DNA of 64,000 nucleotides. Source: Mayamaea pseudoterrestris. Lineage: Eukaryota > Bacillariophyta > Bacillariophyceae > Sellaphorales > Sellaphoraceae. A program made the translations under genes and the position numbers. This document shows positions 1-9,629 of the stretch, one piece after another (position 1 is the stretch's first letter; every line of letters starts with the position of its first letter). The stretch spans positions 930,001 to 994,000 of the forward strand of contig BROI01000007.1 of the NCBI GenBank assembly GCA_027923505.1, given 5' to 3'. The notes beneath the pieces were generated by a model. The model did not search any database and was not told where the DNA came from. It saw nothing but the letters and a program-made list of their open reading frames with translations.

Positions 1-399
1 CCCAAGGATGGAGAAATTGCTGCTGCACCCATTGATGATGGAGAGGGCGAGAAAGAAAAGAAGAAGAAAAAGAAGAAACTCAAGGATGATGAAGAAGTCG
101 CTCCAGTTGCTGACGAGGGCGATGGCGAAAAGAAGAAGAAAAAGAAGAAGGCCAAGGACGGCGAGGACGCAGCAGCACCCACTGAAGACGGCGAAGGCGA
201 AAAGGAGAAGAAAAAGAAGAAGTCCAAGGACGGCGAGGACGCAGCAGCACCCACTGAAGATGGCGACGGCGAAAAGGAGAAGAAAAAGAAAAAGAAGAAA
301 GTAAAGGAAGGCGAGGAGGAAGCTGCTGTTGAAGCTGGGGATGAGAAGGAGAAGAAGAAAAAGAAGAAGGTCAAGAAGAAGGAAAGCGACGACGAATGA
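1..399 (+). CDS. C-terminal tail of a Lys/Glu/Asp-rich repeat protein (5' partial)
   Basis: Frame 1 is open from the window edge to a TGA at 397-399, giving 132 residues with no start in the window. The tail alternates acidic/Ala/Pro stretches (DGEDAAAPTEDG and variants) with Lys blocks (EKEKKKKKK) and ends KKKESDDE. Two adjacent 24-residue units, encoded at 151-222 and 223-294, are nearly identical. Such polybasic-polyacidic tails occur in nucleolar and nucleic-acid-binding proteins, but composition alone does not fix a function, and the globular part lies outside the window. I chose this frame because it is open to the edge, ends cleanly before an AT-rich spacer, and its repeats stay in register with codons. 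Confidence 0.7.
   Translation, partial: PKDGEIAAAPIDDGEGEKEKKKKKKKLKDDEEVAPVADEGDGEKKKKKKKAKDGEDAAAPTEDGEGEKEKKKKKSKDGEDAAAPTEDGDGEKEKKKKKKKVKEGEEEAAVEAGDEKEKKKKKKVKKKESDDE
151..294 (+). repeat. Two tandem 72-bp coding repeats
   Basis: The units 151-222 and 223-294 differ by only a few substitutions and are each 24 codons long, so the reading frame is kept. They encode the KDGEDAAAPTEDG-Lys block of the Lys-rich tail. The similarity at DNA level suggests recent unit duplication. Confidence 0.8.
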
Positions 400-538
400 T
401 CGCCTTCATTAAAGTGTTCTAGATTATTACTTTGTTAACGTGACAATTAGTAATAAGGTAGAGTGCTATTGTGAATGTAAAGTCGAGTCAGTGTATAGGC
501 CCATACAACGGCGTTGGATATACAATGATGCATGTCTA

Positions 539-1852
539 CTACGAGTCAAACAGAGCCTTGCCCCATGCATCCGCAACTTCGCCGAGCAAAGCTTTATCAA
601 TCTCCGTACCCAGCCAGTGCGTACCAATGTGATCAAAATGGGTGACTTTGGCCGAATGTTCCTTCAGCTTGGCGAGAAGATCCAAACACTCATCCATCAA
701 CGGGTCGGCGCGATTTGTCGACAGAATAAACTGTGGAGCGTCGGGACCATTTAAACCCATTGGCAAGTCTATCTGAGGCGTAATGAGACGCTCCATTGAC
801 GATCCCTTCCACTTGCACTCGTTCCATGTGGTTCTGTTCGAGTCAATGCCCAGTATCTCCGACCTGGACAAGGTCGCTTCCGATTCTGGTTTCTTGTCCT
901 TGCTTGGCAGCAGCTCCAAGTATGCTTGCCATCCCCATCGAAGAAAGCCAGTGGTCGGCAAGTGAGACGATTTCTGGTTCATGTAGTAGCTGAGCGAGTC
1001 TCCTTTCGGGTCAATGTAGGCAGTACCAATGAATGCCGACGCAATGCGACCTGGGTACTTTCGGACGCACTCCATGGCTACAATGGCTGACAGCGACCCG
1101 CCCGCAGACAAGCCCGAAAGATGAATCTTTCTATCTGGACATTGATCCAAAATGTAGGAAACAACTGTCAAGGCATCCTCGGGAGCAGCTGGAAAGGGAA
1201 ACTCTGGTGCCAGTCTGTACTCAACGCTGGCGAGTATCAGTGGCTTGTTGTGCTTCTCCAACATTGCCGGAACAAGCGTCACCCAGCCAGAGCAAGCTTC
1301 ACCAAGAACAAAGGCACCACCATGAAAGAAAATGGTGAGCGGAATATCTGGTGGCAGGATTAAAAGATTTTCTAGTACGACCTTTCGGAATCCATGCTCG
1401 GTTTCTTCCTGAATGGTGACGCCACTTTCGATGCCCTCCAAAATAGACATCGGAAAGAAGAGATGAACATCAATGCCAGACTCGGTCGATATCTTGCTCG
1501 ACGGTCCGTCGAATCCCCACTCTTTGAGAGTATTTGGATTTCGCGGCACTTGCAAGATAACATGAGCAATTTCACATTCCGCCGCCTTGCTCCAAGCCTT
1601 GGAACAGGCTGCCATTCCCATTTGCAGTGCCTTGGTGGCAAAACCACCAGACCTTGCCTTTAGCAGTACATCATTTGGTTCATGGGCCGAATAGTTGACT
1701 AGTTTGTGAATGGGAAGCAAAAAGGAAACCAAGTAGGAAGCAATAAAGTCGGTCCATGATTGGGCCGGGTGGCGCCACGCGCTGTGAGGCGCAGGGAGTG
1801 GCTCATCGTTATCCTTCACTTCTTGGTTGCTATTGTTGATGTAGGTAGACAT
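539..1852 (-). CDS. Alpha/beta-hydrolase of the hormone-sensitive-lipase (AB_hydrolase_3) family
   Basis: 437-residue esterase/lipase-type enzyme. It shows the HSL oxyanion motif HGGAF (about residues 177-181), the family block YRLAPEFPFPAAPED, a nucleophile elbow GLSAGG (Ser about 249, where many relatives have GDSAGG), an acid in ADPLMDE (Asp about 383) and a His in GTHWLG (about 412). The triad therefore looks complete. Known relatives hydrolyse acyl esters; the substrate here cannot be read. A hydrophobic stretch near residues 35-50 could anchor it to a membrane. The frame stays open to an ATG at 2134, but I prefer the ATG at 1850-1852 because the longer form would overlap the divergent aminotransferase gene. 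The two genes face away from each other over about 230 bp. Confidence 0.85.
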   Translation of the reverse strand: MSTYINNSNQEVKDNDEPLPAPHSAWRHPAQSWTDFIASYLVSFLLPIHKLVNYSAHEPNDVLLKARSGGFATKALQMGMAACSKAWSKAAECEIAHVILQVPRNPNTLKEWGFDGPSSKISTESGIDVHLFFPMSILEGIESGVTIQEETEHGFRKVVLENLLILPPDIPLTIFFHGGAFVLGEACSGWVTLVPAMLEKHNKPLILASVEYRLAPEFPFPAAPEDALTVVSYILDQCPDRKIHLSGLSAGGSLSAIVAMECVRKYPGRIASAFIGTAYIDPKGDSLSYYMNQKSSHLPTTGFLRWGWQAYLELLPSKDKKPESEATLSRSEILGIDSNRTTWNECKWKGSSMERLITPQIDLPMGLNGPDAPQFILSTNRADPLMDECLDLLAKLKEHSAKVTHFDHIGTHWLGTEIDKALLGEVADAWGKALFDS

Positions 1853-2012
1853 GTTTCGTTTGTAAAACTGTCTTGATTGCGTTTGTTTTGCTTGCAGCTT
1901 TGGCTTGGCTGACTTGAATGGAGGGCTTTCCAATCCATGAGTTCTGCCGAAACGGGGAGCGCGCGCTTTCCCGCCACGAATATAGTCGGATCGGTATACA
2001 ATTTCGTCGCAA

Positions 2013-2021
2013 CGGTACTCA
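2013..2021 (+). promoter_or_regulatory. CGGTACTCA promoter word, copy 1
   Basis: The 9-mer lies in the divergent spacer between the lipase gene and the aminotransferase gene, 62 bp before the aminotransferase ATG and in its sense direction. The same word recurs in four other promoters of this window (see findings). Its function is unknown. Confidence 0.45.
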
Positions 2022-2082
2022 TATTTGATCGTGCATCCAGATCGACGACGAGGAGGTACCTTCTTCTCGTCATAGAATAAGC

Positions 2083-3615
2083 ATGTTGCCATCTTCGATA
2101 CTGTTTGCAGGCTCATCATTAACAATGTTAGCATTTCTGCGCAACGAGCGACGGGAACTATCGAAAGTCGTCAGTAGAAAGCGTCCGCTATCGTCGTCGT
2201 TACCGCCTGAAGAACAACCCACCAAAGAACAAGTGCTTGCCCTTCGCAAGGCGCACTTTGCAAACGCACTCAGCATTTCCTACGCCAACACGGATCCTCT
2301 CATGATTGTCAAAGGAGAAGGAGCGTGGCTCTATGACGAAAATGGCGTCGCCTATCTGGACACTCGCAATAATGTCGCCCATTGCGGACACTCGCATCCA
2401 ACCATTGTGCAAGCCATTCAGGATCAAGTCGGACTCATCAATACCAACACACGATATCTTCATCCAAATATGGCACTGCTTGCTAAAAAAATTGCATCAA
2501 AGCTACCAGAGCCACTCAATGTTGTTTACTTTTGCAACTCGGGAACTGAAGCCAACGATCTAGCGCTTCGACTGGCGCGCGTCTACTCGGGCAGTCGAAA
2601 TACCATTGTGGTCGACGGCGCCTACCATGGACATTCCTTGGCAGTCTTGCAAGTATCGCCCTACAAGTATGAGCACCGCAATAGCCAAGGAGTAACCGAG
2701 TTTCCACTTGTTCCACCGGATGGAGACTGCAACTTCGAGTCGCCAGGCACATTTATCTACAAGGTCCCATGCCCAGACGTTTATAGGGGCAAGCATCGCA
2801 ATCCTGACACTGCAGGTACATTATACGCCGCGTATGTGGAAAAGGCATGTCAATTCTACACAAATCGCGGCGAATCAGTGAGCATGATTGTAGAGGGAGG
2901 CATGTCGGTGGCTGGAGTCAAGCTCTTTCCACCAAACTACTTGGAAGCTTGCGCTCGAGCCGTGCGACAAGCTGGCGGCTTGCTGATTGTGGATGAGGTT
3001 CAGACTGGGTTTGGCCGACTTGGGTCGTCGTACTGGGCCTTTCAGCATGGCGACGCGACCGTCGTGCCGGATATAGTCACGGTTGGCAAGCCGTTCGGCA
3101 ATGGCATGCCTTTGGCTGCCGTCATTACAAGTCGGGCAGTGGCGGATCGCTTTGATGCATTGGGAATTGAGTTGTTTAATACGTTTGGAGGGAACCCAGT
3201 CTGTACCGCTGCTGGATTAGCAATGCTAAGGGTCATGGACGACGAGCAACTTCAAGAGCAAGCATTGGAAGTAGGTGACTATCTGCGAAAAAGGGTAAAC
3301 AAGCTATCATGCAGCATTGATCTCATCGGTGACGTTCGAGGGTCTGGTTTGTTTCTGGGCATTGAGCTGGTTCGGAATCGAGATGCGCCTGAACCAGCCA
3401 CACAGGAAACCTCTTTTATATGCTCGACGCTCAAGTCAAAGTTCAAGATCCTATGCAGTATTGATGGACCACATAAAAATGTTATTGTTGTCAAGCCTCC
3501 AATGGTTTTCAGTCGGGAAAATGCCGACTACTTTGTGGATTCGTTTGCAAGAGCAGCCCTGCTTTGCGCTGATGCGCAACTCGATTTGTCTACGCTGATG
3601 AAAACGCCGACATAG
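2083..3615 (+). CDS. Class-III PLP aminotransferase-fold enzyme, ethanolamine-phosphate phospho-lyase type
   Basis: 510 residues. Family blocks in order: LHPN (mid N-terminal part), [16 protein letters not shown] (cofactor phosphate loop), YHGH, the VYRGKHR block typical of the AGXT2L/ETNPPL branch, [11 protein letters not shown] (Asp that contacts the PLP ring nitrogen), [11 protein letters not shown] (Schiff-base Lys, about K336) and TFGGNPV. The order and the YRGK block match ethanolamine-phosphate phospho-lyase and alanine-glyoxylate aminotransferase 2-like proteins better than ornithine or GABA aminotransferases. Characterised ETNPPL turns phosphoethanolamine into acetaldehyde, ammonia and phosphate. 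The basic, Ser-rich first 40 residues could be a mitochondrial presequence; an ATG at 2125 is an alternative start. Single exon. Confidence 0.85.
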   Translation: MLPSSILFAGSSLTMLAFLRNERRELSKVVSRKRPLSSSLPPEEQPTKEQVLALRKAHFANALSISYANTDPLMIVKGEGAWLYDENGVAYLDTRNNVAHCGHSHPTIVQAIQDQVGLINTNTRYLHPNMALLAKKIASKLPEPLNVVYFCNSGTEANDLALRLARVYSGSRNTIVVDGAYHGHSLAVLQVSPYKYEHRNSQGVTEFPLVPPDGDCNFESPGTFIYKVPCPDVYRGKHRNPDTAGTLYAAYVEKACQFYTNRGESVSMIVEGGMSVAGVKLFPPNYLEACARAVRQAGGLLIVDEVQTGFGRLGSSYWAFQHGDATVVPDIVTVGKPFGNGMPLAAVITSRAVADRFDALGIELFNTFGGNPVCTAAGLAMLRVMDDEQLQEQALEVGDYLRKRVNKLSCSIDLIGDVRGSGLFLGIELVRNRDAPEPATQETSFICSTLKSKFKILCSIDGPHKNVIVVKPPMVFSRENADYFVDSFARAALLCADAQLDLSTLMKTPT

Positions 3616-3713
3616 ATACAAGCGCGACTTCTGTTCATTAAATGATACTAGCGCGTTTATCGGCACTTGTACTATACTCGTAGCCTGATGTCCCCTAGTA
3701 AAGAATGAGCCGA

Positions 3714-3721
3714 TACCGGTA
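3714..3721. repeat. TACCGGTA palindrome, copy 1
   Basis: Perfect 8-bp palindrome in the spacer before the ribose-5-phosphate isomerase gene. Other copies are at 24314, 27766, 34041, 39669, 41911 and 55229 (two of these inside coding sequence); a related word, CACCGGTA, is at 24403. Discussed in findings. Confidence 0.5.
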
Positions 3722-3884
3722 GCTGCGTAGAAATCTTTGTTAGATGTCGCAACGTGACTGAAAGATGAGCGCGCGTGTACGTACGTCATTCGCCGCGAAG
3801 ATTTGCGCTCGTTTCCAAGCACCATGGCCCTCCCTGCTTTGTCCAATAGTCTCGTATCCAAGCGTCTCCGGCACCGTTCGCAAG

Positions 3885-4730
3885 ATGCGTCTATCAGCAG
3901 CAGTGGCCTTACTACTAGCGACCTCCGCTGAAGCTTTCCAACCAGCCTTTCTTTCCAGACAGACAACAAGCAGCAGCGCCCTCGCCATGTCGACCAAAAT
4001 GTCGCAGGATGAACTCAAGAAACTTGTAGGATACAAGGCTGTCGACGACTACGTCAAGTCTGGCATGGTGATTGGCCTTGGAACTGGTTCTACTGCATAC
4101 TTCGCCGTGGAACGAGTTGGAGAAAAGCTCAAGTCCGGCGAGCTTACCGATATTTTAGCCATTCCAACGTCCGTCCGAACCAAGGAGCAGGCCGAAACCC
4201 TTGGCATTCCGCTTGTTACACTTGACACGCACAGCAAGCTTGATGTCGCCATTGATGGTGCGGATGACGTTGACGACGAGCTCAATCTTACCAAGGGTGG
4301 TGGAGGAGCTCTTTTCCGCGAAAAGATTGTCGAAAACTGCGCCACCAAATTCATTGTCATTGTGGACGAATCCAAAATTGGCAAGGGCCTTGGACCTGCC
4401 TTTCCGATTCCCGTCGAGATTGTTCCCTTTTGCCATGAACACACCATGCGAGTCATTGCCGACCTTCCAAGCTGCAAGGGAAAGTGCAAGCCTATTCTCC
4501 GCCTCGGCTCGGCGGCCAACAACCAGGTCGACGGCGAGAACCCAGCGGTGACGGACAATTCAAACTACATTGTTGATCTTCATTTCGAAGATCCCATTAA
4601 GGATCCTGCGCAACTTGGACGGGAACTTAAGAATGTTGTTGGAGTTGTTGAGCATGGTCTCTTTTGCGGTATGGCTTCGGCCGTGATTATCGCATCAAGC
4701 GATGGTATCTCTGTCAAGGAAGCCAAATAG
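3885..4730 (+). CDS. RPIA: Ribose-5-phosphate isomerase A, predicted plastid-targeted
   Basis: 281 residues. It interconverts ribose-5-phosphate and ribulose-5-phosphate in the Calvin cycle and pentose phosphate pathway. The RpiA motifs are complete: LGTGSTA (phosphate loop), DGADDVD with the catalytic Asp residues, and KGGGGALFREK with the active-site Lys and Glu. The ATG at 3885 gives a short hydrophobic signal peptide ending AEA before FQP, the diatom 'ASAFAP-like' bipartite plastid signal, so I prefer it over the upstream in-frame ATG at 3765. The second Met, before the mature enzyme, begins at about residue 35. Single exon. Together with the cytosolic-looking G6PD gene downstream, this gives two pentose-phosphate enzymes in the window. 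Confidence 0.93.
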   Translation: MRLSAAVALLLATSAEAFQPAFLSRQTTSSSALAMSTKMSQDELKKLVGYKAVDDYVKSGMVIGLGTGSTAYFAVERVGEKLKSGELTDILAIPTSVRTKEQAETLGIPLVTLDTHSKLDVAIDGADDVDDELNLTKGGGGALFREKIVENCATKFIVIVDESKIGKGLGPAFPIPVEIVPFCHEHTMRVIADLPSCKGKCKPILRLGSAANNQVDGENPAVTDNSNYIVDLHFEDPIKDPAQLGRELKNVVGVVEHGLFCGMASAVIIASSDGISVKEAK

Positions 4731-4985
4731 GCGATGAAATAGAAATCTTCCTGTATACACGTCTTTATGTATGAGATATATGAAGCCATCTTATACCATG
4801 GCAAGCTACAAGTAGCTCCCGAGCGCCAGTACGACCTCGGAACACATTCTGATCGATATCCATCGAATGGGTGGATCGACCATCACTGTCAATTCTTCGA
4901 AACGATAATGAACCTGTTGCATGTAGTCTTGCTCGCTAAAGGCTTGAAATATTCGTCTCCAGCAGTAGCAAAACGTTCCATAGTC

Positions 4986-5519
4986 ATGTCTGCAAGCGAA
5001 TGGAAGAGTAAAGCTCCATACCGCGCGGAATTCGGCTCAGCCGATGACGCCAATGACACGTACAAGGCGACTTGTTTCTGTGGTCGGGTTGCTTACGAAG
5101 TAAGGGGAGATCCAGTGGACTCGAAGTTGTGTCATTGCCAAGATTGTCAAGTTTTACATGGAGCTCCCTTTGAGTGGGTGTCATTGTTTGAGAAGGATCA
5201 TGTTCGCTTTCAACCGTCGTCGCTTGACTACCTCCACTTTTACAACACCAAACTCGACAAAAGTTGGACAAGTGAAGAGGCACAGGATCGGCAGCTTCCT
5301 GTCAAAGTTCGCTGTCGCCACTGCGGAACTCCGGTGGCGGATGAAGGTCGAAGCATGTGGCTTGGCTACACCACATTGTTTCGCTTTCGCGAGCATGACA
5401 TTCCGAGCACTTTTCGGCATTCCTGTCATATGTTTTATGCTCAAAGGTGCATTAACATGAATGACACCAAAACAAAGTGGGTAGGTGACAAGGACAACTC
5501 ATCGGAATGGCTTGACTAG
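4986..5519 (+). CDS. GFA/CENP-V-type zinc protein, copy A of a tandem pair
   Basis: 177 residues, one GFA (glutathione-dependent formaldehyde-activating-like) fold. Both zinc sites look intact: CFCG near residue 29 and CRHC near residue 110 for the structural zinc, and CHCQDC near residue 48 for the second zinc. The ATG at 4986 aligns with the start of copy B and gives exactly the same length. An in-frame ATG at 4908 would add 26 residues that could serve as an organelle presequence. The name covers a large, mostly uncharacterised family, and formaldehyde activation has not been shown for most members, so the substrate is unknown. Confidence 0.85.
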   Translation: MSASEWKSKAPYRAEFGSADDANDTYKATCFCGRVAYEVRGDPVDSKLCHCQDCQVLHGAPFEWVSLFEKDHVRFQPSSLDYLHFYNTKLDKSWTSEEAQDRQLPVKVRCRHCGTPVADEGRSMWLGYTTLFRFREHDIPSTFRHSCHMFYAQRCINMNDTKTKWVGDKDNSSEWLD

Positions 5520-5820
5520 ATAATATGGTACACATGATATGGCCAAAATAGCTGGATCTTTATACTCTTTAAGAAAGCTCTGCAGACGACATCAGAAGGT
5601 ATTACGTGCATCGTGTTCAGAAAATAGTGACGGCGAACGGATATAATAAGCGAACGTATCTGCTTGCGAACAAATAGCTAATTGCCTATGCATCGAACTC
5701 CATTGACATGTTGGTTCGCTCGCGGTAAAGTTCCAAGATGAGATTTGCGCTCGCAGGCTACACATCCATCCTCTGCTCCTCTTACTCAGGGAGTAAGAAT
5801 TAAGCTGTCAAACAATCAAT
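5520..5820. other. Spacer between the two GFA genes
   Basis: About 300 bp, AT-rich, holding the 3' end of copy A and the promoter of copy B. An ATG at about 5739 opens a 21-codon frame with a hydrophobic start that stops before copy B. I see no convincing gene or RNA here. Confidence 0.4.
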
Positions 5821-6354
5821 ATGTCAAACAACAATTGGAGAAGCAAAGCGCCTTATCATCCCGATTTCGGGATCCGCTTCAGCGACGATCCCATCTACAA
5901 AGCAACCTGTCATTGCGGTCGAGTCTCGTATGAAGTCCAAGGCGAACCCATGGACTCGAAACTCGTGGAATGTGAAGATTGTCATGATTTACCGCAGAAG
6001 GAATGGGTCTCGATATTCGAAATGGAGAATGTTCGATTCAGGCCCGAGTCTCTCGACAACCTTTACTTTTTCAGTTTCAAATTGGACAAGGGCTGGACGA
6101 GCGCTGAAGCGGAGCAGCGAGAACTTCCAGTCAGAGTTACCTGTGCCCACTGCCGCACGCCCGTAGCTGATGAAGGGCGTAGAATGTTTTTAGCGTTTAC
6201 AAGCTTGTTTAAGTTTCAAGAGGATAAAATCCCACGCACCTTTCATCAGTCCGGGCACTTGTTCGATGGGACGCGCGTGGCAGAAAAAGAAAAGTTGGAA
6301 GGACGCTTGCACCAACAGAAGAAATGGGCTGACAGCAAGGCTGGTTCAGAGTAG
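5821..6354 (+). CDS. GFA/CENP-V-type zinc protein, copy B, with a changed second zinc site
   Basis: 177 residues, collinear with copy A (shared SKAPY, GRVSYEV, DSKL, VRFRPESLD, PVADEGR), so the pair arose by tandem duplication. The structural site is kept (CHCG and CAHC). In the CHCxxC site the first Cys is Val and the His is Glu (VECEDC), leaving two of the three Cys expected to bind the second zinc. In characterised GFA proteins that site is the catalytic one, so copy B may have lost or changed its activity while its fold is preserved. The C-terminus is longer in charged residues than in copy A. Single exon. Confidence 0.82.
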   Translation: MSNNNWRSKAPYHPDFGIRFSDDPIYKATCHCGRVSYEVQGEPMDSKLVECEDCHDLPQKEWVSIFEMENVRFRPESLDNLYFFSFKLDKGWTSAEAEQRELPVRVTCAHCRTPVADEGRRMFLAFTSLFKFQEDKIPRTFHQSGHLFDGTRVAEKEKLEGRLHQQKKWADSKAGSE

Positions 6355-6653
6355 GAATTTGTCATGTTCACCAGTCCATCGTTTATTCCTCATGTGGCTT
6401 ACCGCTGGGTTTCATAAGGCTAAATTAGGATTCTGTTCCTACTATCCCATCATGATAGCTGCTCAAGTTTGCCTTTTCTCGTGTGACTCGTTAAAGCTGC
6501 ACCTTGGATAAGCTCTGGATACTCGAACACTACGACTATGCGCCGAAGTTGATGAGAGGTAGCTGATCACACACTGCGACATGCATTCCGTCCAACCGAA
6601 ACGGTTTGTCGTTCACATCATTTCCTTGAAGCTTTTGTTGTATTATCTGTACA

Positions 6654-7561
6654 ATGGCTTCACCCAAAATTGCAACGTTTACCACGACCATGGGGTCGTT
6701 CAAGGCTGAGTTATACGTCGACAAGCTTCCCATTACATGCGGCAGCTTCATATCATTGGCCAGTACGTAAGATTTTGGCTCTCCAAAAAGCTATTCATTC
6801 TTTGCAAGGATCTGTTTCTAACGATATACGCTTCTTAATTCATAGATAGTGGCTTTTACGATGGCATTCATTTTCATCGAGTAATTCCTGGGTACGTTTG
6901 AGAGGTGCCGATTGCATTGTGCAGCACGTAAGGTTCTTCATAATTTCTCGACATTGCTAATGGTTGTTATTTTCTTGAAGCTTTATGAACCAATTCGGTT
7001 GTCCACATGCGAAAGATCCCAACAGTCCCAAAGCAGGAACAGGAGGCCCTCCGCCTAATTCAGCGTTCCAGGGATGCGATGGCAAGGTATGTGCGGTGTA
7101 GCGTTGTAGACAATGTTTTACTATGCTTCTCTCGCCAACTTTATTGATTGCTTGTCATCGAAACTTTAGCAATACAAGCGCAACGCTGACGGCGGTATTC
7201 CAGATGAATTGACCGAAAAAATTAGCAACAGCGCTGGAACACTGAGCATGGCCAACACTGGACAGCCAGAGAGTGGTGGCTCGCAAATTTTTATCAATGT
7301 GGAAGGTACGTGGTAGTCTATACGATGCGCCAAAGACGAACGATTGTATTGTGTCTCTTGTCATTCTAACGTTACACTTGATCGCTTTTGTACACAGATA
7401 ATAGCTTTCTGGATTGGTTCGATAAAAGCTCCGAGTCCGCGCATCCAGTCTTTGGGCGCATCATTGAGAACTACGACTTGGTCGTCAAGATTTCCAACGT
7501 GCCGACGCGTAACGACAATCCTGTGACGCCCGTCAAGGTGACCTCTGTTCGAGTAGAATAA
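6654..7561 (+). CDS. Cyclophilin-type peptidyl-prolyl cis-trans isomerase, five exons
   Basis: Exons by splice consensus and frame: 6654-6762, 6846-6891, 6981-7086, 7170-7305, 7398-7561, giving 186 residues. Introns are 83, 89, 83 and 92 nt with GTACGT/GTATGT donors. The product starts MASPKIATF, then shows [19 protein letters not shown] (catalytic Arg and the FMNQ pocket), GTLSMAN, GSQIFI and LDWFD, the complete cyclophilin order. It most resembles small single-domain cytosolic/nuclear cyclophilins and has no evident targeting peptide. It catalyses Xaa-Pro isomerisation. The exon joins restore phase each time, which supports the model. AATAAA overlaps the stop codon. Confidence 0.92.
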
Positions 7562-7637
7562 AAATGTGATAGACAATGGATGATTACAAAGTACGTTAGA
7601 GCTGCGTTGTTTACGCGACGCAATGGTTTTTTAAATC

Positions 7638-8255
7638 TTAAAACCACACAAAGTAAATGACAAGACACGTCACCACCATTCCGGCGGCTACCAAGTAAGC
7701 ATCTGTAATATCTCGTCGTTCAATGATTCGCATAGTCGCTTGAGAAAGCCCCAGTCGGTTGCCAATGTCGCCCAAAACTCCTTTGATGCCTCGTAGTCGA
7801 TTGCGTTGATCGACCAGTCCACCCAAACTAGCTTCGCCCTGCGCAATCAAGCCAAACACCATGCTCGTCGATTGTTCCAGTGATCGAGATTCTTCAGACA
7901 GATTTTGCAAATCTCCTTGATTCTCATGCTGCAGTACGTTTCGTCGTCGCAGCAGCTCCTGTCGCTCGCGCTGATACATGGATTGGTGGTGCGTCTTTTG
8001 CCAAACGTTTCCTTGTTCCTGCAGCGACGCACATTCCTGCCGCAATTCTGTAATCTTTCGCTTCCATACTTGACGCTGTGTTGCAGTCTCTTTGAAAACG
8101 AGTTGCTCCATTGTGTCGAGCTGGCGATTCAATTCTTCAAGGACCATGAAGAGTTCACTCGGCGGTGCCTGATTGGCTTGGATTTGCGCGAGTTGCTGTC
8201 GAGCATCGTATGCCAATTTGCGGCATTTTGGAAAAAGCTCCGCTATGGATGTCAT
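7638..8255 (-). CDS. MEMB: Membrin/GOSR2-type Golgi Qb-SNARE
   Basis: 205 residues: an N-terminal helical region, a SNARE motif at about residues 120-185, and a C-terminal membrane anchor (YLVAAGMVVTCLVIYFVWF). The block LRGIKGVLGDIGNRLGLS followed by MRIIERR before the anchor is the hallmark of membrin/Bos1-type SNAREs, which act in ER-to-Golgi and intra-Golgi fusion. Tail-anchored, single exon. It lies tail-to-tail with the cyclophilin gene, with only about 75 bp between stops. Confidence 0.9.
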   Translation of the reverse strand: MTSIAELFPKCRKLAYDARQQLAQIQANQAPPSELFMVLEELNRQLDTMEQLVFKETATQRQVWKRKITELRQECASLQEQGNVWQKTHHQSMYQRERQELLRRRNVLQHENQGDLQNLSEESRSLEQSTSMVFGLIAQGEASLGGLVDQRNRLRGIKGVLGDIGNRLGLSQATMRIIERRDITDAYLVAAGMVVTCLVIYFVWF

Positions 8256-8525
8256 TATAGGACTTAAAGTGGTGGTAAGGCGACGAGGAGTGTGTTACAC
8301 GCCATGGATCATGATGATGTTCGTGGCGACAGCGACATGACGGTTGCGCGAGAATGTGTCGCACCGAATACCGATAAGACCCGATCTACACTCACAGGCA
8401 ATAACGATACCGTTACACCTTTCGCTTGATCTACAACCACCTATAACCTACAGATACATTCAGGTTTCATGCTCAGCCATATGACATACAAAAAGATTAA
8501 TCTATGAATAAAATGACGAGCCATT

Positions 8526-9629
8526 TTAGGTCTGCGACAAAATTTGCGCCACCAACCGAGCGCGCACAATCTTGATCTGCTCTTGAAGCAAGAGCTGCGT
8601 CTCCAAATCGTGCACTTGATGTTGCTGGTGATGGTGTTGATGGTGATGCTGCTGCTCGGCGTGCTGCAACAAAAGTGGTCGCACCAGCTGCGCAAGCTGC
8701 GCCTCGGTGAGTTGACTCGTCTGTTGCTGGGGAGCCTGCTGGCCCAATAGACCATTCATGTTTGGAGCGCCCATGCTATTTTGGTAGCACTGACGCTGCA
8801 ATAGCTCCAATGCCGTCATTCGTGGAGCTGCTTGATTGAGAAATGATCCAGTGCTTTCGGCCGATGACGAGACAATGGAGGAGGCGCTCTGCAGGCTTGG
8901 ACTAACCAATGGCGCACCACGACCATACTCATTGCTACTATGAGCAGCATTGAGTGGCAATGGCTGCATCATGTAAAAGTTTGGTTCCGTTTCCGGAGAG
9001 TTTCGCTTGCGGCCCTTTTGGACAGGACCGGTAAGCTTGACTCGCTCCATGCGGTCCGCCAGAAAGCACTTGCCTCGGAGAAAGAGCTCATGCCAGTAAG
9101 CACCCTTGTCTCGCCCGCTTGTTATTCTCTTAAACCCATAGAGATTAATTTGTCTGCGAAAGGAACTGTAACCTGTCTGACGGAACCATCTGTAGAGTAA
9201 AGCAAGGAAGAAGTAGATCAATGAGTTCCGCTGTCGTAAAAACGGGCAGCAAGCTCCACGAGTAGCCATCAGGGTCACTTACTTTGGAATAATTTCCGAC
9301 ACAAACTTGTCTTGCTTGTGAACATGAAAGGCACGACCATGCGGACTCCATCCAATGATGTCGCTTCTTCCATCCTTCTCTAGCTCCGACAGCAAAATGT
9401 GGAGCTTGACTGGAAAGAACTGCTCCATTGACTTGCGGCCGGCTTCGTCGGCGCAAAACGAGGAGACCGCATCCGGGACACACGAGTAATCCGTATATTG
9501 CGGCACAACGCTGCTGCTTGTCGCTTGGGTTTGGGCAGGTGGTTGCCACGGGATGGAGGAGGGATTCATTGTGAGGAGCATCGAAGTTTTGTCGTGGCAA
9601 AGTGAGCTTTGCTGCGCGTTTTGTGGCAT
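8526..9629 (-). CDS. Heat-shock-factor-type transcription factor
   Basis: Two exons on the minus strand, 9629-9283 and 9189-8526, with a 93-nt intron inside the DNA-binding domain; 336 residues. The HSF domain runs across the junction: FFPVKLHILLSELEKDG, IIGWSPHGRAFHVH, then after the intron WFRQTGYSSFRRQINLYGF, the recognition helix. The rest is Gln/His/Leu-rich, with a C-terminal helical LETQLLLQEQIK stretch that could trimerise or activate. HSF genes are greatly expanded in diatoms. The first in-frame ATG is 9629 (a GTG at 9689 extends the frame). A TATA-like palindrome lies about 150 bp upstream. Confidence 0.9.

Noticed and set aside
8-304. 98-codon Arg/Lys-rich frame on the plus strand
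   Set aside because: It is a shifted frame of the Lys/Glu-rich repeat tail; the frame from position 1 to 399 is open to the edge and keeps the 72-bp repeats in codon register.
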